Below, piece after piece: positions 43,394 to 53,400 of a DNA stretch of 64,000 bases. Under the pieces are notes generated by a model. The model was not told where the DNA came from. It ran no database searches and saw nothing but the letters and a program-made list of their open reading frames with translations. How positions within the stretch are numbered: the stretch's first letter is position 1; every line of letters starts with the position of its first letter. The stretch is from Speluncibacter jeojiensis (GTDB lineage: Bacteria > Actinomycetota > Actinomycetes > Mycobacteriales > Mycobacteriaceae): the NCBI RefSeq assembly GCF_029589495.1, contig NZ_JAAIVF010000002.1:248001-312000 (forward strand). The letters are read 5' to 3'. The position numbers and the translations under genes are program-made.

Positions 43394-45934
43394 ATGCCAG
43401 GACCTCACGACCTGCTGCCCCGCTATGCCCTCGCCGGACTCCCGGCCGCGGCGGACCTGTACAACCGGATCAGCGCCGAGCCGACTCGCCCGGCGCGCCG
43501 CCTGGTCGTCGGCGTCGCCGGCAGTGGAAAATCGATGCTGCTCACGCTGATTCGCGAGATTCTCCGCGCTGCCGACGTGCCGCTCGCCGACCCCTTCGCC
43601 GAGCTGGTCCCGGCAGGCTCGGCGGTCATCGTCGACGACGCCCAGGAGCTCTCGACCGAACGGCTGACCGCACTCGCGCAGTTGGCCCGGCGCGTCGACC
43701 TCACGGTCCTGGTGGCCGTCCGTCCACGCTCCTCCGATGCGCGGCTCTCCGCCCTCGGGCGTGCCTTCGCCGACGGCCATCCGCATCTGGTGCTGACCAA
43801 GCTCTCCCGCACCCACGCGACCGAGCGCGCCCGGGTGCGACTCGGCGCCGACGCCCTGTCGCCGGCGTTGGTCGAGCTGATCGGCCGGTACAGCGGCGGC
43901 GTGGTCGGCACTTTCGACGCCGCACTCGCCGCGCTCGAGGACCTCACCGGCACCGAACTGCGCAGCCGCGCACAGGTCGAGGCCACCCTCGCCGAGGCGG
44001 TCCGGTCGCGGATCATCCAGACGCTGCGGGCGACGCCCGCTGACGTGCGCGCCGCACTCGTGGTCGCGGGGCTGGGTGTGCACCTCAACGCACCCGAGCT
44101 GGCCCACACCCTCGGCGTCGACGAGGACGCCGCATTGATGCTGATCGATCGCGCGAGATGCACTGGGCTGCTGACGGATACGGATGGCCTGCTCCCCGCC
44201 TCCGCGCCGGCGCTCACCGCGGTCGTCGGCGAGTCGGCCATCGGCGCCATCCAGCAACGTGTGCTCTCCGCCCGGCTCGAGCTGGGCACGCTGTCCCTGG
44301 CGACCGCGCGCGCGTTGGCCGCCGTGCCCGTGCGCGACCAGCGCCTGGCCGACCACCTGACCGCCGCCGCCGCCGCGGTCGCGGACGCCGACCCCGCACA
44401 GGCCGCCGATCTCTACGAGGCGGCGCTGCGCACCGGGAATGTCGACGCCGCCGCCAGCATTCGCCATGCCGAATCCGCCGGGCGCAGCGGAAGTTTCGAC
44501 CGCGCACTGCAGATCATCGACTCGACCTGGGAGGGTTCGTCGGCGGGGGCGATCCCCGACGAGGACCTGCGGTCGGCCACACGGATCTCCGCCAGCGTGG
44601 CGGCCTACCGCGGGCTGACCGCGCGCAGCGCCGAACTGTACGGCTGGCTCGGTCCCGACCGCGCCGGCCTGGACGCGCCGATCGGCGCGGCGGTCCTCAT
44701 CGCGGAGGGACGGATCGAGCAGGCCCAGGCCATGCTCGACGCCCGCGCCGACCGCCCGCAGACCTCCCTGTCCGCCGCCTGGTCGCTGCTGGCGAATGCT
44801 CTGCTGCAATCGCTTTCGTCACCGACCGCCCAGTCTCTGGGCGCGATGATGCGCGCTGTGTCGATGCTGAGCACCGGCCGCAGCGACCGCATGCTGCCGG
44901 ACACCGTCACCGCGGTCGCCGCCACCGCTGCGGTGCACGCCGGCGAACTGGACCGCGCCGAGTCGCTGCTGCGCCGGGCTCTCGGCGACGCCGATCCGAT
45001 CGCCGGCCCACGCCACGCGCTGCTGCTGGCGTGGATAGCGATGCTCCGCGGCGACCTCGACGCCGCGCAGTCGCAGCTCGATGCCGTCGGCTCGGCCCTG
45101 GTCCAGCGGGATCTGCTGTTCGCGCACGGGCTGCGGCTCGGGCTGGCCCGCCGGCGCGGTGATCTCGGCGCGGTCACCCAGGCCTGGGAGCAGGCCCAGG
45201 ACGCGGTAGCCGAGGCACGGGCCGACCTGTTCAACCTGCTGCCGTTGGGCGAGCTGTGGGTGGCCGCGGCCCGGCTGCGGGCGTTGCCCCGCATCCTGTT
45301 GCTGATCGACGAGGCCCGAGATCTGTTGCGCCGCCTGGGCGAGCCGCCACTATGGTCCGCGGCCGTGCACTGGTACGGCGTGCAGGCAGCCATCCTTTCC
45401 GAGCGCCCCGAGGACCTGGTCCCGCACGCCAACTCGCTGTCCGCGGCCGCGGAGTCCGACCCCTATGCGGCGTGTCTGGCCGACGCGGGCCGGGCCTGGA
45501 TGAAGGTGCTCACCGATCAGGTCGACCTGGCCGAGGTCAGTGCCGCCGCGACCGGACTCGACCGGGTCGGGCTGTCGTGGGACGGCGCGCGGCTCGCCGG
45601 CGAGGCCGCGCTGCACGCCGGGTCGACGCAGGACGCGACCGCACTCTTGCAGACCGCGCGCTCGCTCACGCTCGCGCGCACCGCCGAACCCTCCCCAGAC
45701 GCCGCGGCCAAACCGGCGCTCAGCGGCCCGCTGACGGACCGCGAGGGCGACGTGGCGAACCTGCTGGTGCTGGGCATGCCGTACCGGGAGATCGGGTCGC
45801 GGTTGTTCATCTCCGCGAAGACCGTCGAGCATCATGTGGCGCGCATCCGCAACCGACTCGGGGCGCAGTCGCGCAGCGAGATGCTCTCGATGCTCCGGAC
45901 GATGGGATACGGCGCTCAGCCTGCCGCGACCTGA
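43394..45934 (+). CDS. iniR: IniR-like STAND/LuxR transcriptional regulator
   Basis: 846 residues. GVAGSGKS (40-47) is a Walker A and AVIVDDAQ (about 76-83) a Walker B; a long helical-repeat region follows, and the C-terminus has a LuxR helix-turn-helix (PLTDREGDVANLLVLGMPYR, then SAKTVEHHVARIRNRLGAQS). M. tuberculosis IniR (Rv0339c, about 830 aa) has the same layout and lies at the same position relative to iniBAC and to the Rv0338c-type reductase. It should activate the ini genes on a cell-envelope signal. A clear ribosome site is lacking; translation is probably coupled to the Hsp70-like gene nine bases upstream. Confidence 0.8.
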   Translation: MPGPHDLLPRYALAGLPAAADLYNRISAEPTRPARRLVVGVAGSGKSMLLTLIREILRAADVPLADPFAELVPAGSAVIVDDAQELSTERLTALAQLARRVDLTVLVAVRPRSSDARLSALGRAFADGHPHLVLTKLSRTHATERARVRLGADALSPALVELIGRYSGGVVGTFDAALAALEDLTGTELRSRAQVEATLAEAVRSRIIQTLRATPADVRAALVVAGLGVHLNAPELAHTLGVDEDAALMLIDRARCTGLLTDTDGLLPASAPALTAVVGESAIGAIQQRVLSARLELGTLSLATARALAAVPVRDQRLADHLTAAAAAVADADPAQAADLYEAALRTGNVDAAASIRHAESAGRSGSFDRALQIIDSTWEGSSAGAIPDEDLRSATRISASVAAYRGLTARSAELYGWLGPDRAGLDAPIGAAVLIAEGRIEQAQAMLDARADRPQTSLSAAWSLLANALLQSLSSPTAQSLGAMMRAVSMLSTGRSDRMLPDTVTAVAATAAVHAGELDRAESLLRRALGDADPIAGPRHALLLAWIAMLRGDLDAAQSQLDAVGSALVQRDLLFAHGLRLGLARRRGDLGAVTQAWEQAQDAVAEARADLFNLLPLGELWVAAARLRALPRILLLIDEARDLLRRLGEPPLWSAAVHWYGVQAAILSERPEDLVPHANSLSAAAESDPYAACLADAGRAWMKVLTDQVDLAEVSAAATGLDRVGLSWDGARLAGEAALHAGSTQDATALLQTARSLTLARTAEPSPDAAAKPALSGPLTDREGDVANLLVLGMPYREIGSRLFISAKTVEHHVARIRNRLGAQSRSEMLSMLRTMGYGAQPAAT

Positions 45935-46120
45935 CCTCGCCATTGTTGGATGCCACACTTTTCGATGGCGCAATTGGGGTCGGGCACAGGCATCTTCGGG
46001 CCGCCTACCTGCTCAGGTGTTCCTCAGGCGGATGTCGTATGGTAGGCGCGCCGCTCGCGATGTTCGGAGAACCTTCAAGTGGGCGCGGTCTGAACCGACA
46101 GCACCTACCGAAGGGACGAC

Positions 46121-47461
46121 ATGCGTATCTCGCCTGCGCGGCGCGCAGCGATCATCGGTGCCGCCGTGATCACGGCCCTGATCCCACTGTCAGGCACGGC
46201 GCAGGCGGCCCCGACGCCGGCACAGCCGTCGTTGCCGGCGGCGCTGAGCACCGCGGTCGAACGAGATCTGCACATGTCGGTCCCGCAGTATCTCGACCGA
46301 GCGGCGTTGGCGCAGAAGCTCGGCCGGTACGCCGACCAGTTACACAAGTCCGATCCGCACGCCTACGCGGGCGCCTGGCTCGACACCAACGGCACCCCGA
46401 TCGTCGCGGTCACCACCGACGCGGCCGCGCGGAAGGTCGTCGCCGCCGGGTTCCAGCCCAAGCGGGCGCAGTTCTCCGCCGACACGCTCAACGAGTCGCT
46501 CGGACAGCTGAACCAGTGGGTCGCGGCGCTGCCGGACAGCATCTCGCGGCAGATCAAGTCCGCCGCGGTCGACATGCTGAACAACCAGATCGTGCTCACC
46601 GTCATCAACAGCGACCTCGGCCGGGCGATCAGCCTGCCGGACCTGGCCGCGAAGCTGAAGGTCGACCTGGCCCCGGGCGGTCCCGGGCGCATCGAGTCCG
46701 CACCGATCGGCGGCGACACCTATGTGACGACGGCGAAGCCGCTGAACCGATCGATCTCGGCGAACCAGATCACCGTGTGCTCCTTCGGTTTCAGTGCCAC
46801 CGACGCCGCGGGCAACCCGCTGGCGATCAGCGCGGGCCACTGCGACCCGAACCCGTCTGCGGCCGGCACCTCTGGCGCGGCGCGGGTCTACCTGCCGAAC
46901 GTGTCGGACATCTACGCGAGCACCCAGGTCGGCAGCTTCGCGCGTTCAGGCCTGGGCAACAAGGCCGACGGCCTCGACTACTCGGTGATCAAGCTCGACT
47001 CTTCCGCTGCCACAAAGGGACTGGATCAGCCCGTCGTCCGAGGCGCCCGCGGGACCACCATCACGATCACCGGCACCGCGGCCCCGGTCGTCGGCGCACC
47101 GGTGTGCAAGTCCGGGCAGACATCCGGCTACACCTGCGGGGTCGTGCTGGCCGCCAACGTGTCGACCAAGCTGTACGCCTCGGACGGCTCGAGCCGGACC
47201 GTGCACGGATTCGCCGACAGCGCCTGCACTCTCAGCGGCGACAGCGGCGGCGCGATCGTCTCCGGCACCCTGGCCATGGGCATCACCAGCGGGTCCAACA
47301 GCGACAGCGCGCCAGACTGCCGCACCGCCAACCTCTCGTTGGCCGCGGACGGCGGCACCGTCGGCTTCGGAATGTCGGTGCAGAGCATCGTGAACGAGGT
47401 CGGCGCCAAGGCCCCGCAGGGCTCGGTCGGGTCCGGTCTGCGGATCCGCACCGCGCAGTAG
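46121..47461 (+). CDS. Secreted S1 family serine protease (alpha-lytic/streptogrisin-like)
   Basis: 446 residues. A signal peptide (arginine-rich start, hydrophobic core IIGAAVITALIPL, then GTAQAAP) is followed by a pro-region to about residue 205 and a chymotrypsin-fold domain. The triad is His240 in ISAGHC, Asp286 in DGLDYSVI and Ser375 in LSGDSGGAI. Two disulfides are plausible (C220/C241, C329/C339). The long pro-region suggests folding-assisted secretion, as in alpha-lytic protease. It follows the IniR-like gene by 186 bp and is bounded by a strong hairpin. Role could be envelope turnover or nutrient use. Confidence 0.88.
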   Translation: MRISPARRAAIIGAAVITALIPLSGTAQAAPTPAQPSLPAALSTAVERDLHMSVPQYLDRAALAQKLGRYADQLHKSDPHAYAGAWLDTNGTPIVAVTTDAAARKVVAAGFQPKRAQFSADTLNESLGQLNQWVAALPDSISRQIKSAAVDMLNNQIVLTVINSDLGRAISLPDLAAKLKVDLAPGGPGRIESAPIGGDTYVTTAKPLNRSISANQITVCSFGFSATDAAGNPLAISAGHCDPNPSAAGTSGAARVYLPNVSDIYASTQVGSFARSGLGNKADGLDYSVIKLDSSAATKGLDQPVVRGARGTTITITGTAAPVVGAPVCKSGQTSGYTCGVVLAANVSTKLYASDGSSRTVHGFADSACTLSGDSGGAIVSGTLAMGITSGSNSDSAPDCRTANLSLAADGGTVGFGMSVQSIVNEVGAKAPQGSVGSGLRIRTAQ

Positions 47462-47478
47462 CGCACCACTCGCAGCAG

Positions 47479-47527
47479 AACGGGCGCCCCGGCCGGTCGG
47501 ATTCCGACGGCCGGGGCGCCCGTTTTG
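47479..47527. terminator. Strong bidirectional terminator
   Basis: AACGGGCGCCCCGGCCG pairs with CGGCCGGGGCGCCCGTT, with further pairing (GTCGG/CCGAC) inside the loop and TTTT at the right edge. It lies between the convergent protease and exported-protein genes. Confidence 0.85.
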
Positions 47528-47538
47528 CTCTGCTGCGA

Positions 47539-48006
47539 TCAGGCCTTCGGCGACGCGGGCGCCGGGGCGGACGCGGGCATCGGAGAATTGATCGTGTTCA
47601 TGTAGTTCATGGTCGCGCCGATGAACGTCGGGCCACCGGCAATGGCCGCGCCGGCCACTCCGCCGAGGAGGCCGCCGGTGATGAAGCCGGGGACACACCC
47701 CACACCCGCGCCCATCGCGGCACCGACGACGCACCCCACCGGCGCGCCGACGATCGTTCCGACCAAGCTGCCGACGGTCACGGCGGCGCTGATCTGGTTG
47801 GACAGGTATTCCTGCGCCAACTTGTCGCGTTCCTGCTTGGCCTCGGAATCCTGCTGGTTCGCCGGCGCCGGCGCGGCGGCCAGATGCACGTGTGCGGCGG
47901 CCGGGACCGGCTGGGCGGCAACGGGGGCCGCGACTGCGGTGCCCGCCCCGAGCACGAGCATGCCGCCGACGGCGACCGCGGCGGCAGAAGTCTTCCAGAT
48001 TCGCAT
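47539..48006 (-). CDS. Exported glycine-zipper protein, paralogue A
   Basis: 155 residues. A signal peptide (MRIWKTSAAAVAVGG, cleavage near TAVAAP) is followed by an Ala/Pro linker, an acidic/basic helix (SEAKQERDKLAQEY) and a hydrophobic Gly-zipper, GSLVGTIVGAPVGCVVGAAM then GVGCVPGFITGGLLGGVAGA, with two Cys. It lacks the extra N-terminal domain of its two paralogues at 48225 and 49299. Glycine zippers usually pack helices in membrane oligomers or channels. Function unknown. It is transcribed separately from the next paralogue by a 218-bp gap. Confidence 0.72.
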   Translation of the reverse strand: MRIWKTSAAAVAVGGMLVLGAGTAVAAPVAAQPVPAAAHVHLAAAPAPANQQDSEAKQERDKLAQEYLSNQISAAVTVGSLVGTIVGAPVGCVVGAAMGAGVGCVPGFITGGLLGGVAGAAIAGGPTFIGATMNYMNTINSPMPASAPAPASPKA

Positions 48007-48157
48007 TCCTGGCCAGTCTTTCTCGTAGGAGACACATCCGAACTACAGGGAGTGTCGCCTACCCCAACCCACGCGTTACCTGCGGCAATCCCCTCGGCGA
48101 TCTTAGACCTGCAACGTGACCCAGCCCACGTCAGGGCCGGTTTCCGCGCGCACGAAA

Positions 48158-48193
48158 GCGGCCCGGCCCCACATCATCGGGGGGTCGGGCCGC
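48158..48193 (-). terminator. Hairpin after paralogue B
   Basis: GCGGCCCG pairs with CGGGCCGC, and GCCCC/GGGGG add to the stem. It lies 31 bp past the stop of the gene at 48225-48923, with TTTC following on the minus strand. Confidence 0.7.
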
Positions 48194-48224
48194 CGCGCCG
48201 TCGTGGATCGGGCGCCGTACCGGC

Positions 48225-48923
48225 TCAGGCGCCTGCCTTCACCGGGGCCGGCGGGGTGTTGATGTCGTTCATGAACTGGATGCCCGAGGCGACAGCGACC
48301 GGACCACCGATGAGGATGGTGCCGGCGAGTGCGCCGATGGGAGCACCGATGACGGCGCCGCCGATGCAGGTTCCGACTGCGGCCGGCAGTGCGACGATGG
48401 TGAACGCGGGAATCGCCCCACCGAGCAGGCATCCGCCGCCGGCCCCGACGATGGTGCCGATCAGGGTGCCCGTGGCCACACCGAGCGTCAGTTCGCTGTT
48501 CAGGTTGCTCAGCGCCTGGTTGAAGTTCGGGTTGGCGGTGGCGTCCACCTGGTGCAGGGGCAGCCCGGCCGCCCGGACAGGTCCGCCGGGGGTCAGGGTC
48601 GCGGTGTTGCCCTGGATCTTGGCGGCGATCGGCCAGCTCTTACCGTCCATGTTGTAGGTCAGTGGGACTCCGGCGACCAGCTTGCCCGAGGCGTCCAGTA
48701 CCTGGAACTGGTTGCCGCGGGTGGTGAGCGAGCCGGCGTCGGTGGTCAGCACCACCGAGTGGTCCACGACGCTGGCCTTGTAGTGGATGCCCGGCAACAC
48801 CTGGGTGCTGACGGTGCTGTTGTCCGGCGCCTGCGCTGCCGGCGCCGCATTCGCGGTGCCGTAGGTGATGCTCATGGCGGCGATGACCAGTGCGGAGGTC
48901 GCGGCGATCTTGCTGAACTTCAT
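48225..48923 (-). CDS. Exported glycine-zipper protein, paralogue B
   Basis: 232 residues from the ATG at 48923. Signal peptide (MKFSKIAATSALVIAAM, cleavage after NAAP), then a beta-rich domain of about 85 residues (STQVLPGIHYKASVVDHSVV; GNQFQVLDASGKLVAG; PLHQVDAT) and a C-terminal glycine zipper (GTLIGTIVGAGGGCLLGGAI; GTCIGGAVIGAPIGALAG). The beta domain and the phrase LPLHQVDA recur in paralogue C at 49299. Probably a small envelope-exported protein that oligomerises in a membrane. I do not recognise a characterised homologue; a DUF8020-type domain is possible. Confidence 0.75.
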   Translation of the reverse strand: MKFSKIAATSALVIAAMSITYGTANAAPAAQAPDNSTVSTQVLPGIHYKASVVDHSVVLTTDAGSLTTRGNQFQVLDASGKLVAGVPLTYNMDGKSWPIAAKIQGNTATLTPGGPVRAAGLPLHQVDATANPNFNQALSNLNSELTLGVATGTLIGTIVGAGGGCLLGGAIPAFTIVALPAAVGTCIGGAVIGAPIGALAGTILIGGPVAVASGIQFMNDINTPPAPVKAGA

Positions 48924-49298
48924 GGGCGGTCTCCCGATTCTCGTGTCTGCAGACCCACGCCCCGGCACGCCGACTCGCGTCGAGGGCCGCCATGGGTTCT
49001 GAACTGCGCAAAGCCCGGTGGAACCGGGCCGGCGAGAAGGAACATTAACCGCAAGATCGGGGCCGAAACCGCCCCAGCGCACGTCTTAATGACTTCGAAA
49101 CGGCGTGCGCGGAATTGTTAATGTGACGGCAATGTACGAGTGACGCCGCGCTAACCGAGCCGCCGGGCCGGGTGGCTCACATCACATGAAACCGCTTGCG
49201 GGACACAGCTGTCGATCGGTACCGGCCCGTCTGACTCCAGACACGGCTGTGGCCCGCCTCCCTGTCGGAAGACGGGCCACAGCCGAGAACGTGTGGGA
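48924..49298. other. Intergenic region between paralogues B and C
   Basis: About 375 bases. It holds the terminator of paralogue C (49244-49285) and the promoter of paralogue B. Several TTAA-rich words (CATTAACC, TCTTAATGAC, TGTTAATGTGAC) stand out from the GC-rich background near 49045-49125 and may be the B promoter or a regulator site. No gene seen. Confidence 0.5.
49244..49285 (-). terminator. Hairpin after paralogue C
   Basis: CGGCTGTGGCCCG and CGGGCCACAGCCG pair perfectly (13 bp) around 16 bases, 14 bp past the stop at 49299. Confidence 0.78.
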
Positions 49299-49952
49299 CT
49301 AGCCCATCGTCTGGAAGTACTGAACCGCGCTCGCGATGAGGGCGGGGCCACCGACGATGATGGTGCCCGCGACGCCGCCGATGCCGGCGAGCGTGACCAT
49401 GCCGGCCGGTCCGAGGGCAAGGCCGATCAGACCGCCGACGATGGTGCCGAGCAACCCGCCGACCGCGCTCGCCGCGCCGATCTGAGTCGTCAGCGTGGAC
49501 AGCGCACTGTTCTGCTTCTGCTGCTGTTGCTGCTGCTGAGTCAGCTGCGCGTCGACCTGGTGAAGCGGCAGTGCCACCGGCTTGATCGGCGTTGCCGCCG
49601 CCTTGTTGAGGTTCGGCGTCAACGTCGCCTTGAGACCGTCAACCTTCGCGGAGATGGGGTACGCCAGGTCACCCTTGCGAATCGACAGCGGCACGGATTC
49701 GGTGACACGCTTCTGCGCATCGAGGATCTGCAGCTGCCCGTCCTTGACTGCCAGCGAGCCGGAGCTGGTGCGCAGCACCACCGAGCCGTTCTCGATGTTC
49801 GCGGTGTAGTAGATGCCCGGCAGCACCTGCGTCGCAGGCGGAGTGTGGCCCGGGGCATCGGTGTGGACCGGCGCGGCATTCGCGGTACCGGCGGCGACCC
49901 CGAGCGAGGCGATGGTCAGGACCGCAGTCGCGGCGAACTTCTTCAGCTTCAT
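49299..49952 (-). CDS. Exported glycine-zipper protein, paralogue C
   Basis: 217 residues from the ATG at 49952. Signal peptide (MKLKKFAATAVLTIASLGVA, cleavage after NAAP), the same beta domain as paralogue B (TQVLPGIYYTANIENGSVV; DGQLQILDAQKRV; ALPLHQVDAQ), then a Gln-rich stretch (seven Gln in a row, about residue 140) and a glycine zipper (GGLLGTIVGGLIGLALGPAG). No Cys in the zipper, unlike A and B. Divergent from the iron-sulfur reductase gene over a 521-bp gap. Confidence 0.75.
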   Translation of the reverse strand: MKLKKFAATAVLTIASLGVAAGTANAAPVHTDAPGHTPPATQVLPGIYYTANIENGSVVLRTSSGSLAVKDGQLQILDAQKRVTESVPLSIRKGDLAYPISAKVDGLKATLTPNLNKAAATPIKPVALPLHQVDAQLTQQQQQQQKQNSALSTLTTQIGAASAVGGLLGTIVGGLIGLALGPAGMVTLAGIGGVAGTIIVGGPALIASAVQYFQTMG

Positions 49953-50473
49953 CGGTAGTACGTCCCGTTCCTGAGCGAGTGTGTCGATCGAACAGTGCAT
50001 GCGCCCCCCCGGCTACCCGACTGTGACTCCGACCACCGGTTGTCGCGGTGAAGATGATAACGCAGCCATCTGACGTGGGTTACGTCCCGGTGAACTCTGT
50101 GAGAAGCCTGCCGGTATAAGCGCGGCCCGCCCGTCGGCAGCCGATGAACGCGATCAACGCGGATGCGCTGGGAATATCGGACGAAGTGCAGCCCCGGGTG
50201 CGGCAACGGCGCTCACCGCCCTTGTCCGACGAACGAAGGACAGGTCCCGAGTCGACTTAGGTTTGCCTATGCCTGCATTCGCGTAGGGCGGCCAATAAGG
50301 TGTGCCGGAGGGTGGGGACCCGCATGTCGCCATACAAGTGGCAAGATGAGCCCCAACCTGGACAGACGAGGAAGTTACCCGTCAGTAACCAATCGCTTGT
50401 TACCAGCGAGTAACATGGTACGACCGTCGCGACCGCTCGCGACCCGACAGCAGCCCCCAGGAAGGGGACCGAC
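49953..50473. other. 521-bp divergent regulatory region
   Basis: It separates paralogue C from the iron-sulfur reductase. Two GTTAC-N6-GTAAC dyads lie at 50374-50389 and 50399-50414, about 60-100 bp before the reductase start, and GGGTTACGTC occurs at 50083-50092. I see no gene and no clear RNA element in the rest. Confidence 0.6.
50374..50414. promoter_or_regulatory. Two GTTAC-N6-GTAAC dyads, 25 bp apart
   Basis: The first is at 50374-50389, the second at 50399-50414; both have identical five-base arms and a six-base spacer. The arms resemble GlnR half-sites and MtrA-type GTAAC words, but the nine-base gap between dyads does not fit the usual GlnR tandem. A dedicated regulator of the reductase gene is likely. 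Confidence 0.6.
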
Positions 50474-53400
50474 ATGAATGCCACAACGATCACGTTGGGC
50501 ACGATCGGCGTACTCATCAGCTTGGTGTGTTGGGCCGTGTTCTTCAGCGGGGTCTGGCGGATCATCGCGTCGATCCGCCTCGGCCAACGCGACGGAACCC
50601 GCAACGGGCCGTTCGTCCCGCGGCTGAGCCAGATGATCGTCGAGTTCCTCGGCCACACCAAGATGGTCAAGTTCCGCACGGTCGGCTGGGCGCACTGGCT
50701 GGTCATGATCGGCTTCATCCTCGGCTCACTGCTGTGGTTCGAGGCCTACGGCGAGACGTTCGACCCGCACTTCCACTGGCCGCTGTTCGGCGCCACCCAT
50801 GTCTGGCTGTTCATCGCCGAACTGCTCGGCTGGGGCACCGTCATCGGCATCCTCGTGCTGATGGTGATCCGGCAGCTGAACCACCCGCGGGTCCCGGGCC
50901 GGATGTCGCGGTTCAGCGGATCCGTCTTCAGCGCCGCCTACTTCGTCGAGTGGGTCGTGCTGATCGAGGGCCTCGGCATGATCATGGTCAAGGCCGGCAA
51001 GATCTCCTCGGGCGTCGAGGAGCCGCCGATCTGGACCTCGTTCGGCACCCACTTCGTCGCCAAGGCACTGCCGGCGAGCCTGCTGATGGTCTCGATCTTC
51101 GCGCTGATCAAGCTGCTCTCCGGCATGATCTGGCTGTTCATGGTGGGCCGCAAGGTCACCTGGGGTGTCGCGTGGCACCGTCTGTCCGCGTTCTTCAACA
51201 TCTACTTCAAGCGTGAGCTGGGCTCCAAGCGTGCGCTGGGTGCCGCCAAGCCGATGATGTCCGGCGGCAAGGTACTGGAGATGGAGGACGCCGACCCCGA
51301 CGTCGACGCGTTCGGCGCCGGCAAGATCGAGGACTTCTCCTGGAAGGGCTGGCTGGACTTCACCACCTGCACCGAGTGCGGCCGCTGCCAGTCCCAGTGC
51401 CCCGCCTGGAACACCGGCAAGCCACTGTCGCCGAAGCTGCTGATCATGTCGCTGCGCGACCACGGCTTCGCCAAGGCCCCCTACCTGCTCGCCGGGGGCA
51501 AGACCGACATGGCCGGCGACGAGGTCGGATTGGTCGGCGCCGACGGCAAACCCGACGAAGCCGCTCTGGCGAAGATCCCCGCCGCCGCCCGCGCCGAGGC
51601 CGGTCGCAAGATGGTCGGCGAGTCCACCGAGATGGTCGACGGCGGCGAGCTGGCCCCGGTCATCGACTACGAGACCCTGTGGAGCTGCACCTCCTGCGGC
51701 GCATGCGTCGAGCAGTGCCCCGTCGACATCGAACACGTTGACCACATCATCGACATGCGCCGCTACCAGGTGCTCATCGAGTCGGAGTTCCCGTCCGAGC
51801 TCGCCGGACTGTTCAAGAACCTCGAGAACAAGGGCAACCCGTGGGGCCAGAACTCCAAGGACCGCATCAACTGGGTCAACGAGGTCGAGTTCGAGGTCCC
51901 CGTCTACGGCCGTGACGCCGACTCGTTCGACGGCTACGAGTACCTGTTCTGGGTCGGCTGCGCCGGCGCCTACGAGGACCGCGCCAAGAAGACCACCAAG
52001 GCGGTCGCCGAACTGCTCAACGTGGCCGCGGTGGACTACCTCGTGCTCGGCGAGGGCGAGACCTGCACCGGCGACTCGGCCCGCCGCGCGGGCAACGAGT
52101 TCCTGTTCCAGCAGCTCGCGATGCAGAACATCGAGACGTTCAACGATCTGTTCGACGGTGTCCCGCAGGAACGCCGCAAGATCGTGGTGACCTGTGCGCA
52201 CTGCTTCAACGCCCTGTCGAACGAGTATCCGCAGGTCGGCGGCCACTACGAGGTCGTGCACCACACCCAGCTGCTCAACAAGCTGGTGCGCGACAAGCGG
52301 CTGATCCCCGTCGCCCCGGTCGAGGGCAGCGAACAGATCACCTACCACGACCCGTGCTTCCTGGGCCGGCACAACCAGGTCTACGACGCACCGCGTGAGC
52401 TGATCGGCGCCTCGGCGGCGACGCTGACCGAGATGCCCCGGCACGGCGAACGCTCCCTGTGCTGTGGTGCCGGTGGCGCACGCATGTGGATGGAAGAGAA
52501 CATCGGCAAGCGCATCAACATCGAGCGGGTCGACGAGGCCCTCGACACGCTCGGCTCGGGCGCCACGACGCAGAAGATCGCCACCGGTTGCCCGTTCTGC
52601 CGCGTCATGCTCACCGACGGTGTGACCGCACGCCAGGAATCCGGTCAGGGCGAGGGTGTCGAGGTCGTCGACGTCGCCCAGCTGATCCTCGACGGAGTGC
52701 GCCGCGGCGGCGCTGTTCCGACCAAGGAACTCAAGAAGCAGCCCGCCAAACCGGCCGCCGAGCCCGCCGCCGCAGCGGCGACCGCGGTCGTCGAGACTGC
52801 GCCCGCCGCGACGCCCGCCGAGGAGGCACCGAAGGCGGCGGCCCCCAAGCCCGCCGTCAAGGGCCTGGGCATGGCCGGGGCCGCCAAGGCACCCGGCGGC
52901 GCGAAGGCGCCCGGTAAGGGCCTCGGTATGGCCGGCGGCGCCAAGGCACCCGGCGCCAAGGGTCTCGGGCTTGCGGGCGGCGCCAAGGCACCCGGCGCCA
53001 AGAAGGCGGCACCCGCAGCGCAGGCCCCCGCCGAGGCTCCCGCGACGGAAGCGCCGGCAGCCGAGACCCCGGCCAAGCCCGCGGGCCTGAGCGTCAAGGC
53101 CAAGGGCCTGGGCATGGCCGGCGGCGCCAAGGCACCCGGCGCGAAGAAGCCCGGTGCGCCGAAGACCGCGGCTCCGGCTGCTGAGCCCGCCCCGGAGGCA
53201 ACTCCGGCAACCGAGGCACCCGCTGCCGAAGCTCCGGCCAAGCCCGCCGGATTGAGCGTCAAGGCCAAGGGCCTCGGCATGGCCGGCGGCGCCAAGGCGC
53301 CGGGCGCCCGGCGCTCGGCTCCGGCCGCGCCGAAGTCGGAGCCGGCACCGGAGGCTCCTGCAGCCGAGACGCCGGCGGCCGAGGCTCCGGAAGCCCCGAC

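Noticed and set aside
41306-44809. An 1167-codon open frame on the minus strand opposite the Hsp70-like and regulator genes
   Set aside because: Arg/Gly-rich shadow of two clear genes on the other strand; no motif and no ribosome site.
45256-48657. An 1133-codon open frame on the plus strand over the regulator end, protease and paralogues A and B
   Set aside because: Overlaps four supported genes in different frames and has shadow composition.
50374-50414. GTTAC-N6-GTAAC tandem as a standard GlnR box
   Set aside because: The gap between dyads is nine rather than six bases and the second half-sites are not GAAAC, so a GlnR assignment is not supported, although the sites themselves are kept.
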